The notes under the pieces are model-generated. The model was not told the origin of the DNA. It worked only from the letters and a program-made list of their open reading frames with translations, and searched no databases. From positions 1 to 64,000 of the forward strand of contig NZ_AOID01000048.1 in the NCBI RefSeq assembly GCF_000337195.1: 64,000 nucleotides of DNA, given 5' to 3'. The stretch comes from Natrinema versiforme JCM 10478. GTDB taxonomy: Archaea; Halobacteriota; Halobacteria; Halobacteriales; Natrialbaceae. Position numbers and translations under genes: made by a program. Below, one piece after another: positions 32,414 to 41,541 of the stretch (its first letter is position 1; every line of letters starts with the position of its first letter).

Positions 32414-33217
32414 TCAATCGGTCAGCCCGTAGCCCGTTTTGAACAGGTAGACGTCGATCCCCAGTACGAGGAGCGTACACGCCGTCAGCACTGCGAGCGA
32501 GGCCAGCGGCGCGAAGTCAGTGTAGGGTTCGGGGAGGATACCGACCGAGATCAGATCCGAGTAGCCAAGCAGGCCGAACCGGACGCTGTCGACCATGTAG
32601 ACCATCGGATTGAGCAGGGAGAGGTTCACCTGCCACGCCTGCTCGAACGTTCCGAGGGAGTAGAAGACCGCGCCGAAGAACACCAGCGGGCGGAGGATGA
32701 ACTGGTTCATCACGGTCAGATCGTCGAAGTCTCGAGCGACGAGCCCGCCGATGATGCCGAATCCGGCAAACAGCGACGTGATGACGACCATCGTGGCGAC
32801 GAGATAGAGCCCGTGCTCGATGCTGATCGGCACGAACAGCCGGCCGACGACGGTGATGATGACGCCGACGATGAGTCCTCGGACCGCGCTGGCACCGACG
32901 TAGGCGACGACCATCTCGACGTACGACAGCGGCGAGGTCAACGTCTCGTGGATGTACTCGTTCCACCTGCCGTGGAAGATCGAGAACGAAGCGTTCTCGA
33001 AGGCGTTCGAGATCGCGCCCAGCACGACGAGGCCGGGCACGATGAAGAGGATGTAATCGAAGCCGGCGATCTGATCGATCCGGCCGCCGAGGATCAGCCC
33101 GAAGACGGCGAAGTAGAGCACGTTCGTGATCGCCGGCGGCATGAACGTGTTCTTGGGCCGGCGGACGAACCGCAGAATCTCCCGGCGGAAGAGCGCGCGG
33201 AACCCGACCGACAGCAT
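32414..33217 (-). CDS. ABC-2 type exporter permease
   Basis: A 267-residue membrane protein with six probable spans (TNVLYFAVFGLILGG; YILFIVPGLVVLGAI; LIVGVIITVVGRLFVPI; YLVATMVVITSLFAGFGIIG; and two more). The ABC-2 signatures include NAFENASFSIFHGRWNEYIH and LNPMVYMVDSVRFGLLGY. Together with the ATPase encoded just upstream it forms a transporter for drugs, lipids or polysaccharides. The substrate cannot be inferred. The start overlaps the ATPase stop by one base (TGATG), implying coupled translation. Confidence 0.92.
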   Translation of the reverse strand: MLSVGFRALFRREILRFVRRPKNTFMPPAITNVLYFAVFGLILGGRIDQIAGFDYILFIVPGLVVLGAISNAFENASFSIFHGRWNEYIHETLTSPLSYVEMVVAYVGASAVRGLIVGVIITVVGRLFVPISIEHGLYLVATMVVITSLFAGFGIIGGLVARDFDDLTVMNQFILRPLVFFGAVFYSLGTFEQAWQVNLSLLNPMVYMVDSVRFGLLGYSDLISVGILPEPYTDFAPLASLAVLTACTLLVLGIDVYLFKTGYGLTD

Positions 33218-34227
33218 CAGGCGACCCCTTCCTGTTCGCGCTCGGGTTCGCGTCCGTCGGTCGGGCTCTCGCCGTCGTCCGAACTCTCCGCTGACGACCG
33301 CGTCACCGTCCGATCCTCGCTGCGGGTCAGGTCGACGAAGATCTCCTCGAGCGACGTTCTGGTGATCTCGAGATCGGCGATCTCGTGGCCCATCGCCTCG
33401 AGGTCGTTGAGTAGTTGCGGTGCGGTCGAACCGCCGTCGTCGACGCGGACCTCGAGCCGCTCCCCGGAGACCGTCGTTTCGTGTGCGTAGGCCCCGAGAT
33501 CGGGCGTCCTGGCGGGGGCCGACTCGAGGCGGACGGCGATGGTGTCGGTGCCGCGTCCCTTCAGTTCGTCCGGGGTCGCGACGGTCACCTTCCGTCCCTC
33601 GTTCATGATTGCCACGCGGTCACAGAGGCGTTCGGCCTCCTCGATGTAGTGGGTCGTGAGGAGGATCGTCGTCCCCTCCTCGTTGAGTTCGGTGACGAGT
33701 TCCCAGAGGTCGTGGCGCAGTTGGACGTCGACGCCGGCGGTCGGCTCGTCCAAGATGAGCAGATCGGGCTCGGTGACGAGGGCTCGAGCGAGCAGCAGCC
33801 GGCGTTTCATCCCGCCGGAGAGCCAGTCGAAGCGCTCGTCGCGCTTGTCGTAGATGCCGACCCGCTTGAGCACCTCGTCGGCCCGTTCGGCGGCCTCGCT
33901 TTCGGGCACGCCGTGATAGCCGGCCTTGTGCTTCAATACTTCCCGAATCGAGAAGAACCTGTCAACATTGAATTCCTGTGGCGCGAGGCCGATCGCGTCG
34001 CGGGCCTGCTGGTAGTCGTCCTCGACATCGTAGCCGAAAACCCGCGCGTCGCCGCCGGTCTTGCGGACCAGGCCGACCAGCGTGTTGATGAACGTCGTTT
34101 TCCCCGCGCCGTTGGGGCCGAGCAGGCCGAAGAACTCGCCTTCCTCGACGGTCAGCGACAGCTCTTGGAGGGCGCGCAGATCACCGTACTCCTTTACGAG
34201 GTCGACGGTCTCGATGGCCGGTGGCAT
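33217..34227 (-). CDS. ABC-2 type exporter ATPase
   Basis: A 336-residue ATPase of the DrrA/NatA type. Walker A GPNGAGKTT at about 37-45, Q-loop GLAPQEFNVDRF, signature LSGGMKRR, Walker B LLILDEPTAGVD and switch LLTTHYIEEAERLC. A C-terminal regulatory domain of about 90 residues follows, ending in an acidic low-complexity tail (SSDDGESPTDGREPEREQEG). I start at the ATG at 34227. The residues from 34275 onward are not family-like. First gene of the two-gene exporter operon. Confidence 0.93.
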   Translation of the reverse strand: MPPAIETVDLVKEYGDLRALQELSLTVEEGEFFGLLGPNGAGKTTFINTLVGLVRKTGGDARVFGYDVEDDYQQARDAIGLAPQEFNVDRFFSIREVLKHKAGYHGVPESEAAERADEVLKRVGIYDKRDERFDWLSGGMKRRLLLARALVTEPDLLILDEPTAGVDVQLRHDLWELVTELNEEGTTILLTTHYIEEAERLCDRVAIMNEGRKVTVATPDELKGRGTDTIAVRLESAPARTPDLGAYAHETTVSGERLEVRVDDGGSTAPQLLNDLEAMGHEIADLEITRTSLEEIFVDLTRSEDRTVTRSSAESSDDGESPTDGREPEREQEGVA

Positions 34228-34362
34228 CGCCGAATCGTCGGCCCCGGCCGCGGTTAAGAATGTTGGTCTCGGCACTCGAGCCGGCCGTTACTGCCGGTAT
34301 CGATTCTCACACTACACCGCTCGCATCGGAACCCCGACGGTCACGGTCCAGCGATCCGCGGT

Positions 34363-35592
34363 TCAGTCCGCGGTTCGCGGTTGGCCCGACGGCGCGACCG
34401 CGCCGCTTTGCTGGACGATGTCGAAGGCGGTCATCACGTCGGTCCGCGAGATCAGCCCGACGAGATCGTCGTCTTCGCGCGGCGTCTCGCCGCGCGAACG
34501 GTCAGCGGAACGATGTTCCGCGCTATCGACGACGAGTAGCCGACCGATATCATGCTCTCGCATCCGCTCGATCGCGGTCATGGCGTCCGAACCCGGTGAA
34601 ATCGTCTGCAGATCCCGCGTCATCACGTCTTCGACGGTGTAGGCGTCCCGTTCGACCGGCTCGATCTCGCGGGCGTCGCTCAGCGTCACGAGCCCGACCA
34701 GCCGCTCGTCCTCGAAGGTGTTGGGATCGATGACCGGATACCCGGTGTGGCGCTCCCTGAACATCCGCTGGATCAACGTCGAGACCGTCGTCTCGGGCTC
34801 GACGGTGTGGAGATCGTTCGCCGGCGTCATGATGTCGCCGACGGTGACGTCCTGAAAGGCCGCCTTCATCGTCACCTGTTGGGCCTCGCTCGAGGCGGCG
34901 ATGTAGACGAAGAAGGCGACGCCGATCAGGAGCGGGTTGAACGTAACGAAGAGTCCGAACAGCCCCATGCCGACCGCGAAGAGCTTACCGACGCTTGCGG
35001 CCTGCTGGGTCGCCCGCGCGTACGGTTGATTGCGGGCCAGTAGTGCTCGGAGCACTCGCCCGCCGTCCATCGGGAACGCGGGTACCATATTGAAGATGGC
35101 GAGGGCGACGTTTAACACGGCGAGGTAGCCGAGGACGAACCGCACGCCGTCGAGACTCACAGGGGTGACGGTGAAAAGCAGGTACGATCCGACGCCGACC
35201 AGCACGCTGACGATCGGGCCGGCGACGGCGATGTTGAGTTCCTGTCGCCAGTCTTCGGGCATCTCGGAGAACGCGGCGATCCCGCCGAACAGCCAAAGCG
35301 TGATCGATTCGATCGGAAACCCGTACCGCTGGGCGGTCAGCGAGTGGCCGAGTTCGTGGAACACGACGCCGACGAACAGACCGACCGCGGCGGCTAATCC
35401 GAGTAGCCACGGCATCGCGCCGCCGGTGATCGCGCCGACGTCGATTCCGGCCGTCAGTCCATCGTTCAGTATCGTCGCGACGCTGTCGATCTGGGCCCCG
35501 ATAAGATACGCGAACAGCGGGAGTACCAACAGGAACGTCAGATCTAGTTTGATCGGGATCCCGAACAGGGAGCCGATCCGAAAACTCCTCAT
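34363..35592 (-). CDS. Site-2 protease (M50) with two CBS domains
   Basis: Intramembrane zinc metalloprotease, 409 residues. About six spans. The catalytic HELGH is in FHELGHSLTAQRYGFP, and the third ligand is in AFPMDGGRVLRALLA, the usual DG motif. The C-terminal 150 residues hold two CBS repeats (DIMTPANDLHTVEPETTVST and DVMTRDLQTISPGSDAMTAI), which bind adenosine nucleotides and may gate activity. In known members cleavage releases membrane-bound regulators, but the substrate here is unknown. I start at the ATG at 35592. An insert between the CBS repeat halves near the C-terminus (EHRSADRSRGETPREDDDLV) is unusual. Confidence 0.92.
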   Translation of the reverse strand: MRSFRIGSLFGIPIKLDLTFLLVLPLFAYLIGAQIDSVATILNDGLTAGIDVGAITGGAMPWLLGLAAAVGLFVGVVFHELGHSLTAQRYGFPIESITLWLFGGIAAFSEMPEDWRQELNIAVAGPIVSVLVGVGSYLLFTVTPVSLDGVRFVLGYLAVLNVALAIFNMVPAFPMDGGRVLRALLARNQPYARATQQAASVGKLFAVGMGLFGLFVTFNPLLIGVAFFVYIAASSEAQQVTMKAAFQDVTVGDIMTPANDLHTVEPETTVSTLIQRMFRERHTGYPVIDPNTFEDERLVGLVTLSDAREIEPVERDAYTVEDVMTRDLQTISPGSDAMTAIERMREHDIGRLLVVDSAEHRSADRSRGETPREDDDLVGLISRTDVMTAFDIVQQSGAVAPSGQPRTAD

Positions 35593-35785
35593 GGGTACCC
35601 GTTTCGGCGGCGGAACCTTAAACACGCCGCCGAGGGACGGGTTCGACCGCAAATGCGTCTGCCCGAACCGTGCTCGCCGTCGCTGTCACTCGACCTTATG
35701 TGGCATATATACACAATAATATCTACTAGCATCTATATACCCACTCGACCATAGACTTATACACGAGTTCGTGGTCGCTGTTCGT

Positions 35786-36019
35786 ATGCTGCTGCAAGAC
35801 GCACAATCGACCGACCGACTCGACCAGTTGCCGACCGAACTCGACTCCGCCCAGAGCAAGCTCGTCTACCTCACCCTCGAGGCGACCGGCGGCGCGACGA
35901 CCGCGGACCTGAGCCGGCTGCTGAACATGCAGCAACTCACGATTCTGAGCGTGCTCTCCTCGCTCGAGAGCGAGGATCTGATCGCACAATCCGGCTCCGA
36001 ATACGTCCTCGCGAACTGA
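35786..36019 (+). CDS. Small winged-helix protein (MarR-like)
   Basis: A 77-residue protein with one winged helix: LDSAQSKLVYLTLEATGGAT, TADLSRLLNMQQLTILSVLS as recognition region, and SLESEDLIAQSGSEYVLAN as wing. I start at the ATG at 35786. A TATA-like ACTTATAC at 35755-35762 lies 24-31 bases upstream, so the mRNA is probably leaderless. The 80 bases before contain a striking AT-rich run (CATATATACACAATAATATC) in a GC-rich genome. Its target is unknown. The next gene is rpl10e. Confidence 0.75.
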   Translation: MLLQDAQSTDRLDQLPTELDSAQSKLVYLTLEATGGATTADLSRLLNMQQLTILSVLSSLESEDLIAQSGSEYVLAN

Positions 36020-36122
36020 GTTCCGGGTGCGGTCAGTCATCAACCGCCCGCGGAGCCGACTCGACGCGGCGCTTCGAAGCCTTTATCCGCTCGGTGGGCT
36101 TCCGTTTTCGTAAGTAACCACC

Positions 36123-36653
36123 ATGTCCGACAAACCTGCCTCCATGTACCGGGAGATCAGTAAGCCGGCCTACACGCGCCGCGAATACATTACTGGCATC
36201 CCCGGATCGAAGATCGCACAGCACAAGATGGGCGACGCCCAGGCGAACGCCGAGGACTACCCCGTCCAGATCAGCCTCGTCACGGAAGAAGAGGTCCAGA
36301 TCCGCCACGGAAGCCTCGAGGCCTCGCGCCTCTCGGCGAACCGTCATATGCTGAAAAACGCCGGCGAGAACAACTACAAGATGGTCCTGCGGAAGTTCCC
36401 CCACCACGTCATTCGGGAGAACAAGCAGGCGACGGGCGCGGGTGCAGACCGTGTCTCCGACGGGATGCGACAGGCCTTCGGGAAGATCGTCGGCACCGCC
36501 GCTCGCATCGATGCCGGCGAGCGTATCTTCACCATCTGGTGTGACGTCGACGACGCCGAGTTCGCCAAGGACGCGCTTCGGCGCTCCTACAACAAGATCT
36601 CGCCGCCGTGTCGCGTCGTCATCGAGCGCGGCGAGGAACAGCTGATCGCATAA
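36123..36653 (+). CDS. rpl10e: 50S ribosomal protein L10e (L16 homologue)
   Basis: A 176-residue ribosomal protein that sits near the peptidyl-transferase and 5S rRNA region of the large subunit. Characteristic segments are [80 protein letters not shown] and [20 protein letters not shown]. Full-length, with no truncation. A TATA-like CCTTTATCC lies about 40 bases upstream. The stop codon is followed without a gap by a nested double palindrome. Confidence 0.97.
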   Translation: MSDKPASMYREISKPAYTRREYITGIPGSKIAQHKMGDAQANAEDYPVQISLVTEEEVQIRHGSLEASRLSANRHMLKNAGENNYKMVLRKFPHHVIRENKQATGAGADRVSDGMRQAFGKIVGTAARIDAGERIFTIWCDVDDAEFAKDALRRSYNKISPPCRVVIERGEEQLIA

Positions 36654-36723
36654 CGAAATTTTACGCTGCGGTCTATCGCGGTCGCAAACCGCTGCGACCG
36701 CGATGTCCCTCGGTAAAATTTCG
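36654..36723 (+). repeat. Nested double palindrome after rpl10e
   Basis: Outer arms CGAAATTTTAC (36654-36664) and GTAAAATTTCG (36713-36723) enclose an inner hairpin ATCGCGGTCGCA / TGCGACCGCGAT (36675-36686, 36693-36704) with a 6-base loop. It starts on the first base after the stop codon, so it lies in the 3' UTR. Termination or mRNA stability are plausible roles. Confidence 0.6.
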
Positions 36724-36977
36724 ATCAAAAGCACTCCTCCCTCCGTTCACTCGCTTCTGAGCGGCGCGAAGCGCCGCTCGACCGCTCGCTCACATCAGTC
36801 GTCGGCCCGCTCGTTCGTGCCTTCGGCACTCACTCGCGGTCGGTTCGGTGAACCGCCTGCCCTCCCCCGAGTCGTGCGTCTCTCGCCGATGCTCGAGACG
36901 CACTCCCGGCCACAGCGTCTCGATTTCAAATTGCTGTCTCGAGCACCTTTTTGCTCGTCTCTCCCCGAGTACCGGGT
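36724..36977. other. Structured non-coding spacer before the ATP-grasp gene
   Basis: No gene. Many short inverted repeats are visible, including GAGCGGCGC-GAA-GCGCCGCTC (36759-36779), GTGCC-TTC-GGCAC and CGGTTCG-GTGAACCG. The C/T-biased words (CACTCGCTTC, CGCTCGCTCAC) recall the non-coding stretch in the integrated element. No clear TATA box for the downstream gene except the weak TTTTTGC near 36950. Confidence 0.4.
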
Positions 36978-37850
36978 ATGATCGATCTCGCAGTCGCAAA
37001 CGACGAGGAGACCTTCGAGCGGATGGGGGATCCGCTGGCCGAGCGGGGGATACAGGTTCATCATGTGCCCGTGCGCGAGCGTACGGTCGCGCTCGAGGAG
37101 CCGCCGTGGGAGCCCGACGAGTACCATGTTGGCTTCGTCTACCCCGGCCGGCTCATGGAGGGCGGGGTTGCCGACGCCTTGCTCGAGGTGCCATGGCTCA
37201 ACGACCACGAGACGGTGCTGACTTCGCGGAACAAGGCCGAGGTGCTGGCGCGGCTCGGGCGGGCCGGTCTGCCGGTCCCGGAGTCGGTCTACGTCTCTAA
37301 CGATGTCGGAGAAGACGAGTTGGCCGACGTCTTCGAGCGGTTCGAGCCGCCGGTCGTGGTCAAGCCCAACTCGACGACGCGGGGCGTCGGCGTCGCGAAG
37401 GCCCATGATTTGGACTCGTTTCTGGGCATCTGTGACTACCTCTCGCTGGTCCACGACTACCGGGCGACGGGCGACCAGTCGTTTCTCGTCCAGGAGTACC
37501 TCCCGAACGCGACCGACTATCGCGTGATGGTCCTCGAGGGGGAGTACGTCGGTGCGGTCGAGCGCCGGCTACCCGACGCGGCGGTCAGCGAGGGCCAGTG
37601 GAAGCACAACGTTCACCGCGGCGCGGAGGCGACCGGGGTCGACCTCCCCGAGGAGTGGCGCGAGCTCGCCGAATCGGTCGCACGCGAACTCGAGATTCCG
37701 TTCCTCGGCGTCGACTTACTCGAGACTGACGATCGATTGGTGGTCAACGAGACGAACGCGCGGCCGACGATCGACGAGGAGACGAAGTACGAACCGGACT
37801 TCTACGACCGACTGGCGGCCGCGATACGCACCGCTGCGGGGGAAACGTAG
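36978..37850 (+). CDS. RimK-like ATP-grasp ligase
   Basis: A 290-residue ATP-grasp protein that should join a carboxylate to an amine through an acyl-phosphate. The N-terminal pre-ATP domain (about 1-95) is followed by PVVVKPNSTTRGVGVAKAHD (ATP-binding loop and lysine), SFLVQEYLPNATDYRVMVLE and a metal-binding end VDLLETDDRLVVNETNARPT. This order matches the RimK/LysX family. Substrates could be glutamate tails on a protein or coenzyme F420, or a peptide. Nothing nearby decides. Confidence 0.85.
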   Translation: MIDLAVANDEETFERMGDPLAERGIQVHHVPVRERTVALEEPPWEPDEYHVGFVYPGRLMEGGVADALLEVPWLNDHETVLTSRNKAEVLARLGRAGLPVPESVYVSNDVGEDELADVFERFEPPVVVKPNSTTRGVGVAKAHDLDSFLGICDYLSLVHDYRATGDQSFLVQEYLPNATDYRVMVLEGEYVGAVERRLPDAAVSEGQWKHNVHRGAEATGVDLPEEWRELAESVARELEIPFLGVDLLETDDRLVVNETNARPTIDEETKYEPDFYDRLAAAIRTAAGET

Positions 37851-37879
37851 TCGGAAAACCGACGACCGCGACGGCCCGA

Positions 37880-38281
37880 TTACTCGAGGCTGATGTCCGA
37901 GGACTGTTCGGCGCGATCGAAGACGACTTCGAGGACGCCGTTGTTGTAGGTCGCGGACGCGGTGTGTTCGTTGACGCGGGTCGGCAGGGAGACGCGCTCG
38001 TCGTACTGGCGGTGGTCGCTTTCGGCGGAGATCGTCAGCGTCTTGCCGTCGCACTCGAGTTCGATGTTGTCCTTCTCGACGCCGGGGAGGTCCGCGACCA
38101 CGCGAACCTCGTCGTCGGTCTCGTGGATGTCGACGTGGGTGTCCATCCCGAAGCCGTTGTCGACGTTGTTCGAGGAGTCGAAATTGACGTTGCCGTCCGC
38201 GCCGTTCATCATCTCGTTCATCATTCGTTCGATTTCGCGGAACAGATCGTCGAAGGGTTCGTCGCGGTCGTCTCGGCGCAT
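37880..38281 (-). CDS. Small heat-shock protein Hsp20
   Basis: A 133-residue chaperone with an alpha-crystallin domain at about 48-130. The sequence includes VDIHETDDEVRVVADLPGVE, KDNIELECDGKTLTISAES, RVSLPTRVNEHTASATYNNG and VLEVVFDRA. The N-terminal arm (FDDLFREIERMMNEMM) is typical for oligomer contacts. I start at the ATG at 38281 because the extended frame upstream enters the promoter: a T-rich AAAGTTTTTGCC lies about 25-37 bases before. Heat or stress induction is expected from the family. Confidence 0.93.
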   Translation of the reverse strand: MRRDDRDEPFDDLFREIERMMNEMMNGADGNVNFDSSNNVDNGFGMDTHVDIHETDDEVRVVADLPGVEKDNIELECDGKTLTISAESDHRQYDERVSLPTRVNEHTASATYNNGVLEVVFDRAEQSSDISLE

Positions 38282-38482
38282 GGGGGTGTCTAGGATATGG
38301 CGTGGCAAAAACTTTCTGTCGCTGCTATACGATTCGAGAACCGCTGTCGCCGTCTGTGCTCCTCGAAACAGGCCCATTTGTCCGGCGCTCGGCTCGCGCG
38401 GCGCGAGAACGGAATCGAGAGATTTCACGAAAACGGAAGAAATCAACCGCACGAACCGAGACTGCAACGCTCGCGAGACCCT

Positions 38483-39496
38483 CTACAGCCCGATGCCGAG
38501 TGATTCGTTGGTCGTCTCGATGCTCTCCTCGGCGTCGGCGGTCCCGGTCACGGCGCGGATGGCGTCGACGTTTTCCGGCACCACGTCGCTCTCTTGGTGG
38601 ATGCCCTGGAACAGGTAGAAGTCCCGTCCCTCGGTTGAGATGGACTCCTCCCAGATGCAGTTCTCCCAGATGTCGCCCCGCGGCCGACCCGCGTCGAGGG
38701 CGTACTCCTTCAGCGTCCCGCTGCCGTCGATGTCCATCCGTTCGGGGATCAGGAACAGCCGCGATTCGTCGGCGAACAGGTCGCGGACATCGGCGGCGTC
38801 GACTTCCTCCTCGAGGGTGACGTTGAGGCTGTGCATGTGCATCAGCGTCGCGGGTACCTTCATCCCGAGCGTGTCGATGTCCAGATCCGGGAAGATGGTC
38901 TCGACGTCGGGACCGTGGTGGGACGGGATGGTCACCGGGTTCGGCAGAATGTCGTTGATCGGCCCGCGGTCGGACTGGCCGGGGTCGCCGCCGCGCCGGA
39001 CCAGCGTCGCGCGGACCTTCTCGACGCCGTATTCCTCGCGCAGCGGCGCGATGACTCGGGAGAGTCCGGTCGTGTTACAGGAGACGACGCGGACGTGATC
39101 TGCGTCGACGGCGTTCTCGAAGTTCGAGCGCGCGTTGAAGCTCACGTCGACGAGGTCGGCGTCCTCGCCGCCCTGATAGAGCGCCGGGGTGTCGTATTCC
39201 TCGTAGAGGTCCTTGTTCTTGGCTCCGATACCGGACGGCGTGGCGTCGACGACGACGTCGGCGTCGGCCACGAGGTCCTCGACCGGCCCCGCGATCTCGA
39301 GGCCGGCTTCGGCGAACAGTTCCTCGCGTTCCTCGACGGCCGCGTAGAGCGGGAATCCCTTGTCGACGGCCGTTTCGGCCTCGAAGTTCGGGCGCGTCTT
39401 CGCGACGCCCAGCACCTCCATGTCGGGCTGCTGTCGGACGGCGTCCGCGACGCGCTTGCCGATCGTGCCGTAGCCGTTGATGGCGACCTGTTGCAT
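38483..39496 (-). CDS. gap: Archaeal glyceraldehyde-3-phosphate dehydrogenase (type II)
   Basis: Phosphorylating GAPDH of central carbon metabolism. The 337-residue tetrameric enzyme has the Rossmann motif [15 protein letters not shown] (residues 6-20), [20 protein letters not shown] and the catalytic Cys140 in [10 protein letters not shown]. The family segments [20 protein letters not shown] and [15 protein letters not shown] are present. This is the archaeal class II form, different from bacterial GapA. In haloarchaea with two GAPDHs, type II usually serves gluconeogenesis (established for Haloferax-like species). Monocistronic and divergent from the M29 peptidase gene. Confidence 0.95.
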   Translation of the reverse strand: MQQVAINGYGTIGKRVADAVRQQPDMEVLGVAKTRPNFEAETAVDKGFPLYAAVEEREELFAEAGLEIAGPVEDLVADADVVVDATPSGIGAKNKDLYEEYDTPALYQGGEDADLVDVSFNARSNFENAVDADHVRVVSCNTTGLSRVIAPLREEYGVEKVRATLVRRGGDPGQSDRGPINDILPNPVTIPSHHGPDVETIFPDLDIDTLGMKVPATLMHMHSLNVTLEEEVDAADVRDLFADESRLFLIPERMDIDGSGTLKEYALDAGRPRGDIWENCIWEESISTEGRDFYLFQGIHQESDVVPENVDAIRAVTGTADAEESIETTNESLGIGL

Positions 39497-39730
39497 ATAC
39501 CCGGGAGTGACTCACCGAGCGGGATAATCGTTTCGAGGCCTCTCAGCCGATATTCACTCGAATCGAAGTTCTCACTCGGTCTCGAGGCCGATCTCGAGAC
39601 GCAGTCACACGGGCCTCACGTCGGCGACTCGAGTTGCCGGCCCATCGGTATCGCTGCCGGAGAAACCCCAGCCCGCTCGCGATCGCGACCGAGGGCAAGA
39701 CATATCGGCCCGCTCGCCGCACACGCACGT

Positions 39731-40687
39731 ATGACAGCACTTCGAGCCGCGGCGGAGACGGCGGTCCGCCAGTGTCTGAACCTCGAGGCGGGGGAGTCGT
39801 GTGCGGTCGTGACCGACGACAAGCGCGAACCGATCGGGGAGGCGATCTACGACGTGGCGAGCGAGATCACCGATGACGCCGTGATCGTCCGCTATCCGCC
39901 GGGTGAGACCCACGGCAGCGAGCCGCCGGCACCCGTCGCGGCGGCGATGGCCGGTGCCGACGTGGTGCTCGCGCCGACGACCAAGAGCCTGAGTCACACC
40001 CGCGCCCGGACCGAGGCCAACGAGGCCGGGGCACGGGTCGCGACGCTGCCGGGGATCACCGAGGACGTCTTCACGACCGGACTGGCGGCGGATTACGAGT
40101 CGATCGCGGCCCACTGCGAGGCGGTCCGGGAACAGGTCGACGACGCCGACGAGATCCGCGTGACGACCGACGCCGGAACCGACATCACGTTCGGCGTCGC
40201 GGACCGCGAGTGGCTCTCCGATACCGGCATCGTCCACGACCCCAGCGAGATGTCGAACCTCCCCGCGGGGGAGGTCTTCATCAGCCCCGAGACCGCCGAC
40301 GGCACCTTCGTCGTCGACGGGACGATGCGGCCCCACGGGTTGCTTGCGGACGGCCACCGGCTCACATTCGAGGTCGAAGATGGCCTCGTCACGCACATCT
40401 CGGACGACGAGATCCGCGAAACGATCGAGGGCGCAGCAGCAGATGTCGGCAACGCCGCGTACAACCTCGCGGAACTCGGTATCGGCACGAACGTCGCCGT
40501 CACCGAACTCGTCGGCTCGGTCCTGTTAGACGAAAAGGCGGGCGGGACCGTCCACATCGCGATCGGCGACAACGCGGGGATCGGCGGCGAGACGGAAGCG
40601 CCGATCCACCTCGACGGCATCCTCCGTGAGCCGACGGTCTTCGCCGACGGCGATCCGATCGAACTGCCGACGCCGGACGCCGACTGA
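39731..40687 (+). CDS. M29-type aminopeptidase
   Basis: A 318-residue metallo-aminopeptidase-like protein. The N-terminal domain (MTALRAAAETAVRQCLNLEA) resembles family M29. The metal-binding C-terminal half has NLPAGEVFISPETADGTFVV with the glutamate ligand, LAELGIGTNVAVTELVGSV, LDEKAGGTVHIAIGDNAGIG and PIHLDGILREPTVF with the His and Asp ligands. Length is somewhat short of bacterial AmpS/PepS (about 400) because the N-terminal domain is smaller. The frame stays open far upstream of 39731, but that extension lies over the divergent gap gene and promoter, so I choose the ATG at 39731. Confidence 0.85.
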   Translation: MTALRAAAETAVRQCLNLEAGESCAVVTDDKREPIGEAIYDVASEITDDAVIVRYPPGETHGSEPPAPVAAAMAGADVVLAPTTKSLSHTRARTEANEAGARVATLPGITEDVFTTGLAADYESIAAHCEAVREQVDDADEIRVTTDAGTDITFGVADREWLSDTGIVHDPSEMSNLPAGEVFISPETADGTFVVDGTMRPHGLLADGHRLTFEVEDGLVTHISDDEIRETIEGAAADVGNAAYNLAELGIGTNVAVTELVGSVLLDEKAGGTVHIAIGDNAGIGGETEAPIHLDGILREPTVFADGDPIELPTPDAD

Positions 40688-40833
40688 TCGAAACACGTTC
40701 TCTTCCCTTCTTCCTCCTTCTCCCGTGTTCTGCCAGTCTCGAGCCGGAAGTTCCCGTCCGCGCCCGAACAACACATCAGTATTCCTGTCTGAATCTGGTG
40801 GATTCAAGTATGGTTACTGTCTGAGTAAGAACG

Positions 40834-41415
40834 ATGAGCGACACTCGAGCGTACGACATCGAGGGTATCGAACTCGCGGACGATCGCTACACGGTCGAAC
40901 AGGGCTTTATTCGGAACAAGTACCGAGCGCTCGACACCGACGGCAACGTCGTGCTCCGGGGGAAACAGAAAATGTTGAAGATGAAAGAGGAGTTCCCCTT
41001 CGTCGACGCCGACGGCGACGAGGTGTTCACGGTCAAAGCCGGTGGCATCATCGATGTCGCGGGGAACTACGTCCTCACGGACGCCCGAACCGGCGAGGAT
41101 CTGATCGTTCTGGACAACGACTACTCGCTGCTCCAGGACACGTGGAAGATCCGCGATGCGACCACCGAGGAGAAACTGGCCGAGATCAACTCCCGCGGCG
41201 CGATGGTGACGCTGGCCCGGAATATCGTTCCGTTCGGCGGCTGGATTCCCCACAAGTACGAAATCACCGACCAGACGGGCGATCACGTCGGCTCGATCGA
41301 CGGCCAGGTCTCGCTGCGGGACCGCTACGAAATCGTCATCGACGACGCCAGCTCCGTTCCGAAAGAGCCGATCATCGCCGCGGCAATGGTCATCGACGCG
41401 ATTCAGGGGAATTGA
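40834..41415 (+). CDS. LURP-one-related (LOR/tubby-like) protein
   Basis: A 193-residue protein with the beta-strand-rich LOR fold: YTVEQGFIRNKYRALDTDGN, VLRGKQKMLKMKEEFPFVDA, DYSLLQDTWKIRDATTEEKL, WIPHKYEITDQTGDHVGSID and RYEIVIDDASSVPKEPIIAA. The tubby-like barrel is shared with phospholipid scramblases and binds membrane or lipid in known relatives. The role in archaea is unknown. A TATA-like TTCAAGTA lies about 30 bases upstream. It is followed by the zinc-finger protein gene. Confidence 0.85.
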   Translation: MSDTRAYDIEGIELADDRYTVEQGFIRNKYRALDTDGNVVLRGKQKMLKMKEEFPFVDADGDEVFTVKAGGIIDVAGNYVLTDARTGEDLIVLDNDYSLLQDTWKIRDATTEEKLAEINSRGAMVTLARNIVPFGGWIPHKYEITDQTGDHVGSIDGQVSLRDRYEIVIDDASSVPKEPIIAAAMVIDAIQGN

Positions 41416-41541
41416 GCGCGTCTCACGCCCGATTCCGGATCGACCCCGATGCAGTCGGCCGGTTCGGTCCGCCAGCCGAGCATCGCGGGCGGCGACGACC
41501 GGTTCAATCGGCTTTTAGGTACGTAGCCGCTACGATGGGCC

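Noticed and set aside
38831-39730. N-terminal extension of the M29 peptidase frame back to 38831
   Set aside because: The extension runs antisense over the gap gene. The family-like sequence starts at the ATG at 39731, after a promoter-sized gap.
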